Source: Chytriomyces cf. hyalinus JEL632 (taxonomy: Eukaryota; Chytridiomycota; Chytridiomycetes; Chytridiales; Chytriomycetaceae). From it: a stretch of 64,000 nucleotides of DNA. The position numbers and the translations under genes were made by a program. The notes under the pieces are model-generated. The model saw nothing but the letters and a program-made list of their open reading frames with translations. It made no database searches and was not told the origin of the DNA. Numbering within the stretch: position 1 is the first letter of the stretch; every line of letters starts with the position of its first letter. The stretch covers positions 62,001 through 126,000 of the forward strand of contig JAIWWG010000053.1 in NCBI GenBank assembly GCA_025435555.1, written 5' to 3'. Positions 1-13,189 of the stretch are shown here, piece after piece.

Positions 1-200
1 ATTTGGATCTCGACCACGAATAAACGCAGTAGCTCGATTCGAAGATGCATCCGCCCAGCGTGCCGGCCGAAACAATTCCTTTTATGACCGACGTAGAGTG
101 GGCGTAGGTAAGGGACACTAGCAGCCAGGTTACAAGTGCGGTTGATCCCAATATCATTCCAACCAGAGACAAGTTGAAGACGGTACAGATTCCTTTTAAA
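1..200 (-). CDS. Partial multi-pass membrane protein, cut by window edge
   Basis: Reading leftwards from about 200, one minus-strand frame stays open to base 1 and is strongly hydrophobic, with segments such as GMILGSTALVTWLLVSL followed by a polar loop and another apolar stretch ending in YCVYSWSRSK. The last part resembles the end of transmembrane segment 4 in the intact protein at 13970-14929 (LELNYLRYSWARAGS). I infer a second member of that chytrid membrane-protein family running off the left edge. No start or stop is visible; it could be a relic, because its neighbours to the right are degenerate. Confidence 0.4.
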
Positions 201-219
201 TTGCAGAATTCCACTGAGA

Positions 220-650
220 TCAACATTGAGAAGGATGCAACTTTTTAAAGGAGATACCAGCATATCTCATGGGAGTGTCAAAAGGTTGCCAGCCAGTGCG
301 CTTGTTTAAGAACGACACGTTTCCAAACACGACAAAGAATACGTTTGGAATGTCAAGCCAGGCACCAAGCACGTTTCTGCCAAACAACAGGAATTGAACA
401 CGTTGCGCATCGTTGTCCCCTTCAAACGCGTTTTCAATTCCGTCAAGCATGAGGTTAAATCCCGCAAGAAGTCACGCACAAACCTATATTCGTTTGAAAG
501 CATTGAAGGAGGAGTGATGAACATTGGTTTCAACATGACTGACTCAAACGAATCTTTAGACATCTTCCACGCAGTCGAAAACTTGACACATACGATGCGA
601 CATCCGCAAAGACTTTGTTCCATTGGATCTCTTTGAGTCAAGTCCCACAA
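220..650 (-). pseudogene. Crinkler-type NTPase fragment (degenerate)
   Basis: Two overlapping minus-strand frames together carry the same blocks as the pieces at 12.0-12.9 kb and 13.4-13.8 kb. These are LC.C..V.VKF, then PMFITPPSMLSNEY, then a Walker-B-like hydrophobic run followed by LDGIENAFEGD, then LLFGRNVLGAW, then LPNVFFVVFG. The copy changes frame around 430-470, so it cannot give one protein. The blocks match what I know of the P-loop NTPase part of chytrid Crinkler-like proteins (strand-D/E order, LDEIG-type Walker B, FVVLGR sensor strand); family assignment is inference. No Walker A is seen. Nothing suggests expression. Confidence 0.5.
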
Positions 651-659
651 CTCTCGTGA

Positions 660-1395
660 TTTGCCAACGTACTACTTGCCAAAGTCTGATGCGCCAATTT
701 TAATCATCCAGTCTTATCCCTCCCCAGTAACAGCTCGCAAGTACGTTGATTATGACTGCAGAAATACGCTGGAACTAAACAGCCCATGGCAAAGCAACAA
801 CGAAGGAAAAACACAGACGAGATACGCTTTCGAGGAGAAACGAGTCCTATGAAAAATAAGCAAGACGGAAAATATTGGAAACAGATGCCCGCATTTATTA
901 AAATGCGACGCCTGACTCAGAGGAGCAATTTCATCCACCACGGTTTCTGCTTCTGCGCGGTCAAATTTACAGGTTTTTCGCGGTTTGGAAGCCATCTCAC
1001 AGAGTTGCTGCGAAACATGGGCCATGGTGGGACACAGATCTGGATATCGTTGTTGAGTATTTTCGAAGAGGAATGCAACTCGTGGAATTTCTCACAATCA
1101 TGGCCAGCAGGAATCCAGCAACGTTAATTGCGACGAGAGGAAGGAGTGATTCGTATGCGTATCCGACGAAGAAGGAAATGATCTGCGAATGCGATGAGCG
1201 AGGACAAGTCAGGATAGAAATATGTGGAGGCGTTGGCCGATACATCACGAACTGAAGAATCTCAATGAGTTCAAGTTCGCTTAGGCATGCACCCCAAACA
1301 CAATCATCAGTCCCTGAAAGATTCGCTCAACCAGAATCTGTCCGCTGTAATCCTGTCGAAAACGAGTCATAGGAGCGAGCACTATTCCTAGATGT
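660..1395. other. Degenerate stretch, no intact gene seen
   Basis: About 730 bases without a convincing gene. On the minus strand, 997-1248 encodes a hydrophobic run (FFVGYAYESLLPLVAINVAG, then FLLAMIV) and 1290-1380 a second apolar piece, separated by stops. They look like remnants of transmembrane segments, perhaps of the membrane-protein family seen at 1-200 and 13970-14929, but similarity is too weak to assign. Confidence 0.3.
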
Positions 1396-1399
1396 TCCG

Positions 1400-1824
1400 T
1401 ACACGCGCGGAGCCGTTACCACAAGCGATTCCTTCTTGCCATACAAAAGGGCAATGAATCTCTTCCAACAGTTTCCGCTCCTGAATTATATTATCGACAG
1501 CTTTCATTTTGATACACGCCTCCTTGTTGATGTATTTCAACGCATATGTGTTTTTCGTGTTTTTATGTTTCACGACTTTGACTTTGCCGAACGCACCTTT
1601 GCCGATGGAGCGGAGAAGTTCAAAGTGGTTTAGTTCGACTGATTTGTTATTGTGTACGAGTGGTGCGGGTAGTTCGTGTGCGGTAGGTTTGCAGTTGATG
1701 TTTGAAGCAGGGTACGAGCATGGCACAGTAGGACGCACGTGTTAGATTCAGCGAAGCATGACTCAAGTTGTATACCTTCGGCTGTGAAGTCAATGACCTC
1801 TGGTATGCAACAGACGCCTCCCAT
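1400..1824 (-). pseudogene. Truncated inverted copy of STK32-like kinase 5' end
   Basis: The minus strand carries a diverged copy of the first part of the kinase gene at 2477-4294. The first exon begins MGGVCCIPEVIDFT (parent MGLACCKPEAIDFT). After an intron-sized gap comes VELNHFELLRSIGKGAFGKV and then the AIK-type lysine stretch YALKYINKEACIKMKAVDNI, ending near HCPF where the parent has its second intron. No catalytic loop, DFG-equivalent or APE follows, and the frame soon meets a stop. So only the N-lobe survives. The copy is head-to-head with the intact gene, about 650 bases away, which points to an inverted duplication followed by loss of the 3' part. Confidence 0.7.
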
Positions 1825-2476
1825 AGATGACTGATGGTATTCGAGTTACTCCGTTGTTTGATGTGTGGCAAGTATTCGATTGACAACTGGGAACAGACGG
1901 TTGTCGGGATATGTAGTTGCTGGTACCAAGATTCTAAAGCTTCCATCGTTAATTTCGCGTTTTACTGGTTTTGTCATTGATTTATGCTTGGACTGCTGAG
2001 ACCGCGTTTTTCATTAAGTATCATAAATATCAGATGACTGCGTAGTAGGTATGATGAGGTTTCGGTTGTGAGTTTGAAAAGGCCGTGTTCAATTTTTGTT
2101 GCATACATTCAACACGATCCCAACCAGTGAAAGTAGCATTCATCAGTACGAGCATGCGCACAAATGAGTAGGTCCCAAATGAACCAAAGAAAAGCTAGTT
2201 TGAAACAAAGGCGGACGCTGCGGATATTCGCCCATTGTCGACAATCCCAAAATTGTTGGACTCATAAAAAAACGGCAGTGCAAGATTCCGCAGCTCACTC
2301 AAACATCTTCAACAAGTCTCAAAGCACAGCAACTGGATCTATTGTATCCATCAACGCCAGGACTATCGACAGCTGCGATATATACTCTGTTCACAGCCTG
2401 TTTGGATCGAAATCGTATCAAGCGCGTACTCAACCCCGTCAACACACGTAAAGAACGCTGATTACGGCTTGAAAAG
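1825..2476. promoter_or_regulatory. Intergenic region between head-to-head kinase copies
   Basis: This 650-base spacer lies between the start codons of two divergently oriented kinase copies, so it should hold the promoter of the intact gene at 2477. I see no clear coding frame and no specific motif that I can support. Confidence 0.3.
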
Positions 2477-4294
<1,818 letters not shown>

Positions 4295-4630
4295 TGCTGC
4301 GCTTGTTATGGGGGCTGTTCTTACATTTCTTTTTTTGTAGTTTTTTTTTTCTTGTTGTTCAGGTGTCAGACTTGAGTGATACTCTTCCATACATTTTCTG
4401 CTGCATTTTGATTCGAGTTTTTGATTTCTGCATTTTTGCTTTTTAAAAGCAGTGGACCGTATCGCATCGTATAGAAATCCATTCTCCCTCTCTCTGGATA
4501 ACAAAAACGCATCCCTTTTTTGAATGACCTCCCAACTCGGTACGCTAATGTCTTTTCGAGCATTAGCTACCACCGGTGCACTCCCTCTTCAGCACTAACC
4601 AACCATTACTCTTGCTACCTCTACCCTCTC

Positions 4631-6052
4631 TCACGTGTCTCCAGCTGCACTGGAACTTTTCAACACCTCTCTCCTTGACAAGCCACTCCCTTCCTTTTTC
4701 AACCCTTGCTCCAATTTCCCAACACGATCATAATCAGTCCCAGCCATCCCACTTGTCTTCCCCTCCTCATCCCCTTCAAAATCATCCCCATCCGCAATCA
4801 CATACGGCCTCCCTTCACTCTCCGCCCTCTCCCTCTTCAACTGTTCCTTCACAACACTATCATTATACTCAAACAACAACGCAACCCCACCAACAATCAC
4901 TACAAACCCCATCACAAGCGTAACACCATGCTGCGTACTATCCACAGTAAACCCACGAAACAACACGGCACTGCTCACGAGCGTGCTTGTCGTGAATGTG
5001 ACGTAGTATACGGGCGTGACGATGGCGGTGCTGAATTTGTTGAGGGCTTTGTTGAGAAAATGGATTTGGATCATGACGGTGTAGATGATGAAGAGGATGA
5101 GGGGGTAGATGGGCCATTTGAGGAATTGGTTGTCTTCTTCCCAGTGGCCGAATGTGTATGCGATGGAGGATCCGAAGCCTGGTTTTATTTCATTTTGGAG
5201 CATTATGGTGAAGTTATACGCATGAGCCTAAATTGGGGCAAGATACCTTGGCAAGAGAGCACAAGGAATGATCCCACGAGGGAACAAATTGCAATGTACA
5301 CAAGTGGATTCTTTTCTCCCTCAGCAGGTGCAACCTGGTAAACCAGGTAGTAAACTACACACCCAACGCAAACAGCGTAAAAGATAAATCCTGCAAAACC
5401 CCCCCAGTTATTCAAACGCAAAAAATCAGTGGCAATAAATCAGTGCTGACCTGGTGACCCAACATACCCAAAAAACTCTGGAATCGTGTTGCTCGAGTTG
5501 GATTCTGGCGCGTGAATGACAATCAAAATGGCGCCAATAATGCATTGGGCGCAGCCAATTTTGCCGCTGTAGTTGAGCTGTTCGTCAAGGAAAATGGATG
5601 AAAGGATTGCGCTGCGTGTTTGTGTGGTAGGCAGTGTCAGGGGTAAGTCTTTTGTTGTAAGGAAGGAGGGAGTTGTACCTCACGACTACACTGATTGCGC
5701 CCAATGGCGTCACCAGAATCGCTGGACTAAACGCGTACGCCACGAAATTGAAAACTTCACCCAACGCCACTACAACATCAACAAAAAATAACGCATCAGC
5801 ATCGTTCAACAAAGCACACACAACACCCCGCGAAAATTCTCAACTCAAAATCAAGCCAGACCACCACATCCGACTATTCAAATACGCGTGCCCATCCCCC
5901 AACTCGCCATGCAAACTCTTTGTGTCAATCAAGCCCTTCTTTTTGAAAATGAAGCTGCAGCCAATGAATAGGCCGGAAAGCATTGCGAGCGTGATTCCGA
6001 CGGCTTTGTACCAGTGCGGTTCACCGGTTTCTGAGGGTTTGGCGGTTTCCAT
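4631..6052 (-). CDS. Magnesium transporter, NIPA family (DUF803)
   Basis: A multi-pass membrane transporter of the NIPA family, which moves Mg2+ and other divalent cations across plasma or endosomal membranes. The start is ATG at 6052 (METAKPSETGEPHWYKAVGI). The first TM pair contains SGLFIGCSFIFKKKGL, a strong NIPA signature. Further exons give FSPAILVTPLGAISVVV, GCAQCIIGAILIVIHAPE, a loop and WGGFAGFIFYAVC, then GFGSSIAYTFGHWEEDNQF and the last four TM segments (IYPLILFIIYTVM; TAIVTPVYYVTFTTSTLVSS; GVTLVMGFVVIVGGVALL). The tail after about residue 330 is acidic and polar. Introns are short, with clear splice signals near 5440-5460, 5650-5690 and 5770-5850. Length fits the family. Confidence 0.85.
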
Positions 6053-6411
6053 TGTGTGGTTTCTTCGCGGTTGGGTTCTTTTGAACGGTACGGTAGGTTG
6101 TAGCTGGGACGAAGGCTGCTGAACCAGTGGTTGTTGAAGGTGGATAAGGTTGGTGTGACGGATTTACGTGCAAGATTTTCGTGAATTTTTTTTGAACACA
6201 CACGGCCATTTCAGTCTATTAGAAAAACTCCTACTTCTCAATGCAAACATCCCACATGCGCGCGTCATCAGCGCATCAAAACTACTTGAAATAAAAATAA
6301 AAAAAAGAATAGAGGTCAAAACACAAAAAAAACAAAACGACATCCTTGCAACGACACATTTCATAGTTGGTATATCAATCAACACAAGCAAAAAAAAAAC
6401 GTTCCAAACTT

Positions 6412-7599
6412 TTACATGAGCCCTTTACGCGCTCCAGCAACCGCTCGTTGAGCCACAGGCGTCTTTCCACTGCCCAAATTCCTCGCACCACCACCTGCAC
6501 CCATTGCCGAACTCAATGGAGGCCTTTTAGCTCCAGGCACTGGTGACGCCACACGCCGTTTTACATCAGGCACAGTCCAGCTTACCGGCTCTTCCATCTT
6601 CTTTTTCGTGTTCCCGCCAACCATGACAGCTCCGCTCACTGTTCCAACGCCAATCGCGAATCCACCAGCAACAATCCCAACAGACCCGTCTTTTCGTACA
6701 TTTCCGGTTGAAGAGTTTTCGTTTCCTTCGTGTTTACGTTCATAGGATCCAATGAGATCTTGGTGGACGGCTTCAACAAGTTCTACAAGTGTTCCGTATA
6801 GGCAGCGTGGGATTGCAACAGTGCTGCTGTTAGTTTTGCTGAAACTTATTTGTTCGTACATTTCGTCTTCAATTGCGCGATCTTCCTGCTCGATTGCTGA
6901 GGAAAGCGCACGTTTCGAATATGCATGCCGCGCAGTCATTAAAAGTCGCGCTTTTTTGTATATCCGTTCGGTGTCAACGACAATTAGTTCGACAGAGGGT
7001 TCAGAGGATGTTGATTGTTTCCTTGGGGCAGTTGGTGGTTTAGGTGTTGTTGCTGTGGAACGGGTGGAAATTGTTGTTGCTGTTCGTTTAATGGGTGTCG
7101 GTGTAGATGCACGGCTTGATGGGTTGGATGCTGATCGTGGTGGGGAGATTGTTCCTGAGGCTCTTTTGGATGATGCGGGGGTTGTGGATGCGCTCAAGGG
7201 GCTTGGTTTTCGGGAGGTTGAAGTTGTTGTGGGTGGTGAGGCTGGTTTTGGGGAGGGTGTTTGACGAGGGGGTATAGGTTCTGGTTCAGCTACGGGGGGA
7301 GAGATTGTTACTGGAAAGAAAGACCCAGTCAGTGAAGGTTTTTATAAAAGTCGCAGAGAATACAAGAGCTTACTTGGCTCAGGCTGAGAAATTCCTTTTG
7401 GTTCTCTCGGAGTAGGTCCGCGGATGCTGAGTGCACGAGTTCCGTCTTGGATGAGTTGAGAGATGGTTCCGCAGACTCGATTAAATTGCAGTTCAATTTC
7501 TTTTTCGTCGACTGGGCTTTGACTTAGATCATCAACAATCGAGTTTGTGAATGGCTGTTGCGCGGGTTGCTTTGGAATGTTAAGAAACTGATTCCGAAC

Positions 7600-7639
<40 letters not shown>

Positions 7640-8578
7640 ACCGATGAAAACTCACATCGACAAACTGCTTCATCCTCGACCCTCCAATCGACCTTGGACT
7701 CAACATTAAACTAGAATCAGTCCCACTTCCAAGCAACTCTTCTGAATATTCCGAACAATCCGTGTCCAACGATAAATCATCTGGAACCAAATCGGCGCCG
7801 AATTTGCGCTTCAGCATGCCAACAAGCCGCCGCATCTGTTCCAGATTGAGAGCCTGCTCCCGGATCGTGTTTTCAAGGGTCGTGTTGACCGCGAGGAGGG
7901 ATTCGTTTGCAATTTCCAAGTCCATGATCTGTTGGCAAGTTATTGATAAGCACAAACAATGTACTTTTTTTTTTTGGAGAAGAGATACTCTATCGAATTT
8001 CAATGTTTCTCCATGCTAACCTTGCGGACAGCCCGATCATTCACTTGGGCCTTCATTGTCTGTGGATGCATGTCGTTGTGTGATCGAGTGGGTTTCGATG
8101 CGAGAGATGAAGACGGCGGCGATGAAGACAGATTCACATGCGGTGAGTTGGACGATTTGCTGCTGCGTAGATCTTTGAGAGAGATGCGGGCTGAAGGCAT
8201 GGAGGCGGACTCTGGTTCTGCTGGGTATGTGTCTGTTGGAGGGGTTGGCTGGTTCTTTGCAGCAAGAGATTTGGGAAGCTTGACCTGGTTGAGTTTTGAG
8301 TGTGAGGGAGATGGGTTGGCTTGTGAGTGAGTCTGGTTTTGTCATGGTTGATGTTTATGACAGCCCTCAATGTTATGTTCGAAGCGCACATTCGTTTTAA
8401 AAAACAAAAGCAGCGGCGTACATACCCTTATCCGCTGCGGCTGCACGCCCTGGACTGATACGGGTCCTGTGACTGGGATTCCAGGGGCAGGGTCGTAGTA
8501 AGCGGTGTTTGACAGGCCGACCTGGGTTGTCAAGGTCCCGATACCCGAGCCGGCCATGCTGGCAAAGTGCGACTGCAT
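6412..8578 (-). CDS. Fungal coiled-coil protein of unknown function
   Basis: A multi-exon gene starting at ATG 8578 (MQSHFASMAGSGIGTLTTQ) and ending at 6412. The second exon is Ser/Pro-rich. The third carries a coiled coil of about 50 residues beginning MDLEIANESLLAVNTTLE and continuing with leucine/charged heptads to LKRKFG, then an acidic stretch SLDTDCSEYSEELLG. The next exon has FNRVCGTISQLIQDGTRAL. The last exon is Ser/Thr/Pro-rich, with an arginine/alanine-rich tail. The paired LE.(S/A)N.SLLA.N..LE coiled coil and the RC..I.QLI..G..AL block resemble a conserved family of uncharacterised fungal proteins I know only by pattern. No catalytic motif. One intron contains a 37-base A/T run (7602-7638). 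Confidence 0.65.
7602..7638. repeat. Poly-A/T tract inside an intron
   Basis: A run of 37 consecutive A on the plus strand (T on the coding strand). It lies within an intron of the coiled-coil gene, just upstream of the acceptor side, so it acts as an over-long pyrimidine tract. Such a run is also prone to length error in sequencing. Confidence 0.9.
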
Positions 8579-9038
8579 GTGTGGCTTCGGAGTTGGATGC
8601 AGGTGATACGCTGGCTCCAGAGTGTGTTGAGTGCGAGAGGGATCGGACTTGGGTTTGGCGTAAAATTAAGGATTGGGAAATTATTCGTCACGAGTTACGA
8701 ATGAGGTAAAGATGCTACTGAGCATCGCTTGTGCGTAGTCACTTGCTGGTGCCGCACGTAACAGTTGTATGCTACCTGTGAAATGCCTCTCCCTGCCTGC
8801 CAACTGCCTCTCTTCTTATTCCGTCTGCACTAAACAAACCGTCTAAGGTAGATATCTCTCATCATAACGTTGTTACCACTTTCGGGCTGACGTAGGTAAA
8901 AGAGTTCAAATAGCAAGCCGGCTCCACTAAAGTCATGATAAATCACCTCTTCATGTCTCACAGTATTCATGCCTCGCACCCTGAAATGATCCACCCACTC
9001 AGCCAACAGAAAACAATGGTCAATCAAAATAATCCACC
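8579..9038. other. Intergenic, one weak minus-strand ORF
   Basis: A gap of about 460 bases. The only long frame is on the minus strand at 8830-9027 (65 codons, ending RDIYLRRFV). It has a plausible residue mix but no recognisable motif and no upstream exon I can join, so I do not call it as a gene. The region probably holds the divergent promoters of the genes on both sides. Confidence 0.3.
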
Positions 9039-9919
9039 ATGTCCTACCGAATTGTTTTGACAGCGACTCCGCGGAAAGTCACGCTGCGAGTCACCCTTCC
9101 AACTGACATGCCCTCGGCACCAGCAGCAACATCGCTGGACTCTTTTAAGTTGTCCATCACTTTACTTACACACACCCTGCCAAGTCATCTTTTCTTGGAG
9201 ACTTGAACAAGCCTAGACAGAAAGAAGCTTTCTCGTGATAAGGACGCTGCATCAGCCAAAGAGGATGCCAAGGTTTGTTTAGATTTTACTTATCAGGGTT
9301 TCCATGTAAACTCAATGCCAACGCCATAGACTGCTGTGCCAGAGCCTGGGATTAAGCTACAAGTGCACTTGTTTCGTTACAAGGAGACAGCTAAAGAAGA
9401 TGCCACGGTTTGTTTATATATGGTGTTGAATAACTTTCGCGCAGGATTTCTCGAGTCTGGGCCATTGCCGCGTGTGTCATCAATCGTTACAACTCCTTCT
9501 CTCGGCAATTGCTTCAAAAATTCAAATTCGGTTTCCAAGCCCAACCGACAAGTACACCAGCGACTGCTCCTGAGGCCGATGCAACCAAACCAACTGTTCG
9601 AATTGATGAAGACGACCATGAATGTGACAACAATGGCAAATGTGGAGTCCGATGTATTGAAGACGACTTGAACGAGATGCCAGACTACAATCCGCTGCAA
9701 GGCTACATGGCACGCCAAGTGCTTGAGGACTTCCACCCTTTTATTCTCAAAAAATTTCCATACCTCAGAAAGGCCATCAACGAATGGTACGAGATCCTGC
9801 GTGTACCCAAAGTGTATCTGGACCCTTCAAAAAAAAGTCTGGTGGAATCCTCGAGTTCCGGGTTCTTGGAGACCAGACCAAGAGTCTTGCGGTACATGGA
9901 ATGGATCAATGGGGAATGA
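9039..9919 (+). CDS. Unrecognised multi-exon protein
   Basis: The last exon is clear. After an acceptor near 9442 the frame runs ISRVWAIAACVINRYNSFS and on to the stop at 9919, through a Thr/Pro/Ala-rich linker, an acidic cysteine-containing loop (DEDDHECDNNGKCGVRC) and a helical C-terminus (MARQVLEDFHPFILKKF). The 5' part is uncertain. A possible first exon starts at ATG 9039 (MSYRIVLTATPRKVTLRV). Two short similar stretches at 9230-9275 and 9375-9415 (SAKEDAK / TAKEDAT, each before GTTTGT) look like a duplicated small exon. I could not find a single splice pattern that keeps frame throughout. Product not recognised; the 5' model may be wrong or the gene damaged. Confidence 0.35.
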
Positions 9920-10029
9920 GGGTTATTATTTGGTCTTGAGTTTGTTTTTGGTTATGTGCGATTGCGACCCAGCGCGTTTACCTCTAAGTTAAAAATAAAC
10001 CGATAAATATTTGTAAAATCAGGGAAAGC

Positions 10030-10874
10030 ATGTTCCAACACAGTCTACGACATTTGACCGCCACAGCGAGACCGTTCCAAGCACCGCGATTCTTGTCCTC
10101 ATCACCAAGTTGGATCCCAGTGACTATTCCATCGAAACTTCATCTCTCTGATCGCCCGTCTACTTTTCGCAGTCTCTCGACACACGAACGTAACAAAGAA
10201 GCTGAAGGAAGGCGAAGGGTGAACAATGAACTCGCTTGTTTGGATGCATGCACATGCTGACACTTAGGTCTTTCGCAAAGTTACGCCGTGTCGTACATTC
10301 AACAGGACGGCTCCAAAAAGACTGTGTATGCAAAAGACGGATGGAATCTTCTCGATCTGGCGCATTCAAACAACATTGAGCTGGAAGGTGTGTGTTTGCT
10401 TTGCGTGCAGTCGTTGGATGATAGAAGTGGGGGTTTGCTTTGACGGGCAGCCAACTCACGCTTTCTTTGCCTGAACAGGCGCTTGCGAGGGTTCATTGGC
10501 ATGTTCTACATGTAAGTATGGCTGGGAGAGGAGGGTCTTACAGAATCTGATCAAGTTGGGCATTTCACAGGTCACGTTGTGATGCAGAAGGAGTTTTACG
10601 AGAAATTGGAAGAGCCGAGTGACGAAGAGAATGATATGCTGGATCTTGGTGCGTTATTGTTGTTATCTGTCTGGCAGCTTTACTAATCATTTCAAACTCA
10701 GCATTTGGATTGACAGAAACGTAGGTTACCTTCTTGCCTGCAGCATAGCATTCACACGTATTATCAAAACACAGATCTCGACTCGGATGCCAAGTTGAAA
10801 TGAGCAAAGATATGGACGGAATGACTGTTCGAATTCCAAGCGCATCACGGAACATTAAACAGGAAAAGATGTAA
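10030..10874 (+). CDS. YAH1: Mitochondrial [2Fe-2S] ferredoxin (adrenodoxin/Yah1 type)
   Basis: An electron carrier of the mitochondrial matrix that passes electrons from ferredoxin reductase to iron-sulfur cluster and heme A biosynthesis. The first exon from ATG 10030 encodes an Arg/Ser-rich, acid-free leader (MFQHSLRHLTATARPFQ) typical of a mitochondrial presequence. Later exons give SYAVSYIQQDGSKKTVYAKD, LLDLAHSNNIELEGACEG, the cluster ligands in ACEGSLACSTCHVVM (C-x5-C-x2-C), PSDEENDMLDLAFGLTETSR, then LGCQVEM with the fourth cysteine. I see six exons, including a tiny one of about 19 bases at 10701-10719. The stop follows RNIKQEKM. All four cluster cysteines are present. Confidence 0.93.
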
Positions 10875-10955
10875 TCCATCTTATTTAAATTGACCAAGGA
10901 TAGCCAAACGCAAGAACGCGTGGGGGAATAAAAGTAACATCATCCCAAGTGTCTC

Positions 10956-11992
10956 TCATGCCTTCAATCCCGCCTGCTGCAGCACCTCTTCGGCGAAATT
11001 GCTTTCCTTCACTTCAATCCCTTCGCCGCAGACGTACCGGCTGAATTCAACCACTTTGATGGCGACTCCGTGTTTGGTTCGAAAGTTTTCAAGCACTTGC
11101 TCGACAGTTCCTCCGCCCATTAGAAACTGCTGTCGATACAGAATTTGCGCTTCGAGTTCTTCGGATGAGAGTGATGCCAAATCTTTGACGTCCGTGTCTC
11201 TCACATAGATGGGATCGAATCCAACAACTTGTTGCGCCAACTGCCTTGCCAGGGTCGCAAGTTCTTCTTTGGGTGCATTCATTGCATCCGAGATTGACAA
11301 TGCCACAACAGCGCCAATACGGCCCATCAAATCTGAAGACCCATGCGCAAATGCTCCATAAACAAGACTCATGGACGGCTTCATTGGCGTCAAAGTCACG
11401 CGGCGCAGTTTCATGTTTTCGCCCATTTTCGCAATTGCTTCAACAAGAATCGGAGTCACTTTGTTTGCATCGGACCATGTTTTGAGTGACTCTACATCGC
11501 TGCATTCGGAAAACAAGGAGGATCCTGGTGCGGGTTTAACATCCACTCCTCGTTGTTGTTGAACGATTCCACGGATAGTTGAGACGGCAGATTTGAACCC
11601 ATCTGATCTTTGAACAAAGTCCGTCTCGCAGTTTACTTCAACGAGGCCTGCATGCGAGCCGGACGAGAACACGGCAACGAGGCCTTCTTTTGTGGTGCGA
11701 GATGCGACTTTTAACGATGTCTTTGCGGCGGATGCGAGGAGGGATTCGAGCGCTTTTGTGTAGTCGTTGTTGTTTTCCGTGAGTGCTTGGCGTGCTTTTG
11801 CGATGGGTGCTGGGGAGTGTGTTGTTTGTTAAGATATGGGTTGCGTTGCGCTGATGCTTGCTCACCTTGGGTTTCCTTTCGCAGGCGTGCCACCAGTTGG
11901 GCGAGTGACTCTGCCTTGGGTGATGTTGAGTAGAAGCGCAAATAGCTTTGCTGCGATACAGATCGAAGCGCTGATCGGAGAAGACTTGTCAT
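10956..11992 (-). CDS. TSF1: Mitochondrial translation elongation factor Ts
   Basis: EF-Ts is the nucleotide-exchange factor for mitochondrial EF-Tu. Exon 1 (ATG 11992) encodes a mitochondrial presequence (MTSLLRSALRSVSQQSYLRF) followed by SLAQLVARLRKETQ. After an intron near 11820-11865 the frame gives PIAKARQALTENNNDYTKAL, the N-terminal UBA-like region, then GLVAVFSSGSHAGLVEVNCE, TDFVQRSDGF (the EF-Ts signature ETDFV), and the core with HGSSDLMGRIGAVVAL and VVGFDPIYV. The C-terminus ends EEVLQQAGLKA at 10956. Length is normal for fungal mitochondrial EF-Ts. Copies of its exon 1 are scattered to the right (13.2 kb and 16.1 kb). Confidence 0.92.
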
Positions 11993-12039
11993 ATTTTTTG
12001 CTCGTTTTTATAAACATTTCCTTTTTGAACTCACAGAAA

Positions 12040-12400
12040 CTAGTGTCGTACTTCGTAATCATCTCCTTCGAACGCGTTTTCGATTCCGTCCAGCACGATA
12101 AAGACTGGGCCCGCGACTTTTGTGATCCTCTTGTAATCTTTTGCGACCATTGAGGAGGAATGATGAGCATTGGTTCTGTTGTGTTGTTGTTGAAAACTTG
12201 ATATGGACTGTGTGGCAGCTGCAAACTGTTTGCTGGAGTGGATTTCTTTTTGTCGCATTCGGCCAGCTGATCTCTGATGTGTCCTTGCGTGCACTGTCAG
12301 CAATTGGAATCATCCATTCTTGCCCACTTTTAGAAACTGCTCGTATAAAGTTTGCATCTTGAATGTCTTGGAGCTTCGCTACTGCAGCTGTTGTGTTGCT
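12040..12400 (-). pseudogene. Crinkler-type NTPase fragment C
   Basis: A short degenerate copy just upstream of EF-Ts. In shifted frames it carries the LQLPHSPYQVF equivalent of the CSCH.V.V.F block, a PMLIIPP block, a KRITKVAGPVFIVLDGIENA Walker-B-like strand and AFEGDDYEVRH, after which the copy breaks off at the EF-Ts 5' flank. At least one frame change separates the blocks. It is most similar to the neighbouring fragment at 12481-12909, so it is probably the far end of a tandem duplication. Confidence 0.55.
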
Positions 12401-12480
12401 GGAGCACGTGCTTTGATAGCTTCGTTCATTTTTGCACGCACAAATGCTGCCGGCAGCCGTCCACTTTTGGGCAACGCAGC

Positions 12481-12909
12481 CTAATTCAGCATGCATTGCA
12501 GAGACTGGGAGAGTGATAGAGTGAGACAGTACGTTAAAAATTCAACCGTTTGAATTTGTATCCGCCCAGAATGCTGGTAGGTTGCAGTGAAACATCGATC
12601 CAGAACAACGAAGACTTCTTTTGGCAAATAGAGCCAGTTCCCCACAATCTTCTTGCAAAACAAGATAAATCGGTCTCGCCCTTCGAATTCATCCCCTTCG
12701 AAAGCGTTTCCAATTTCGTCCAGCACAATGTAGACGGGGCCGGCAACTTTCGTGAAATCGTTCAAGAAGTCATCAACCCTCTTATAGTCGTTTGCCAGCA
12801 GTGAAGGAGGAGTGATAAACATTGATTCCAAAGCCTCTTTCAGGTGCGCCAACATTGCCGAGTTGAACGAGTCTTGATTCAATGCCCCCTTTCGAAACTT
12901 GACATACAT
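12481..12909 (-). pseudogene. Crinkler-type NTPase fragment B
   Basis: A 142-codon open frame containing the blocks SMFITPPSLLANDYKRVDDF, NDFTKVAGPVYIVLDEIGNA (Walker B with LDEIG), FEGDEFEGRDRFILFCKKIV and LPKEVFVVLDR. It then loses similarity. The upstream part (CSSF.., at 12900-13080) lies in another frame. No Walker A, header or effector domain is attached, so this is a domain-sized fragment rather than a complete gene. The matching copies are at 220-650, 12040-12400 and 13389-13790. Confidence 0.55.
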
Positions 12910-13189
12910 TGTATGGCAGCTACAAAGAGTTTGTTGGAATGGATTCTTTTTCGTTGCGTCACGCCACGACTCTCTTGATCGGTTAATGTACTGGCTGCTG
13001 ATTTCTGATTTGCCATCAAAACACGGGCTTCAGCGATACAATACCTGCAGTCGCGAAACTTCAAGATATTCAAGAATCCAACTTTATACGAGCCGTTTCA
13101 AAAAGTGGGGACGACTAGATGATCCCAATTGCGGATACTGCGCGCAAGGGTCGTGGACTACCGCAACAAAACACGTTTTCTGGTAAGTT

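Noticed and set aside
12490-12560. Repeat of GAGAGTGATAGAGTGAGACAG as a possible regulatory element
   Set aside because: Only one copy; short GA-rich sequence is expected by chance.
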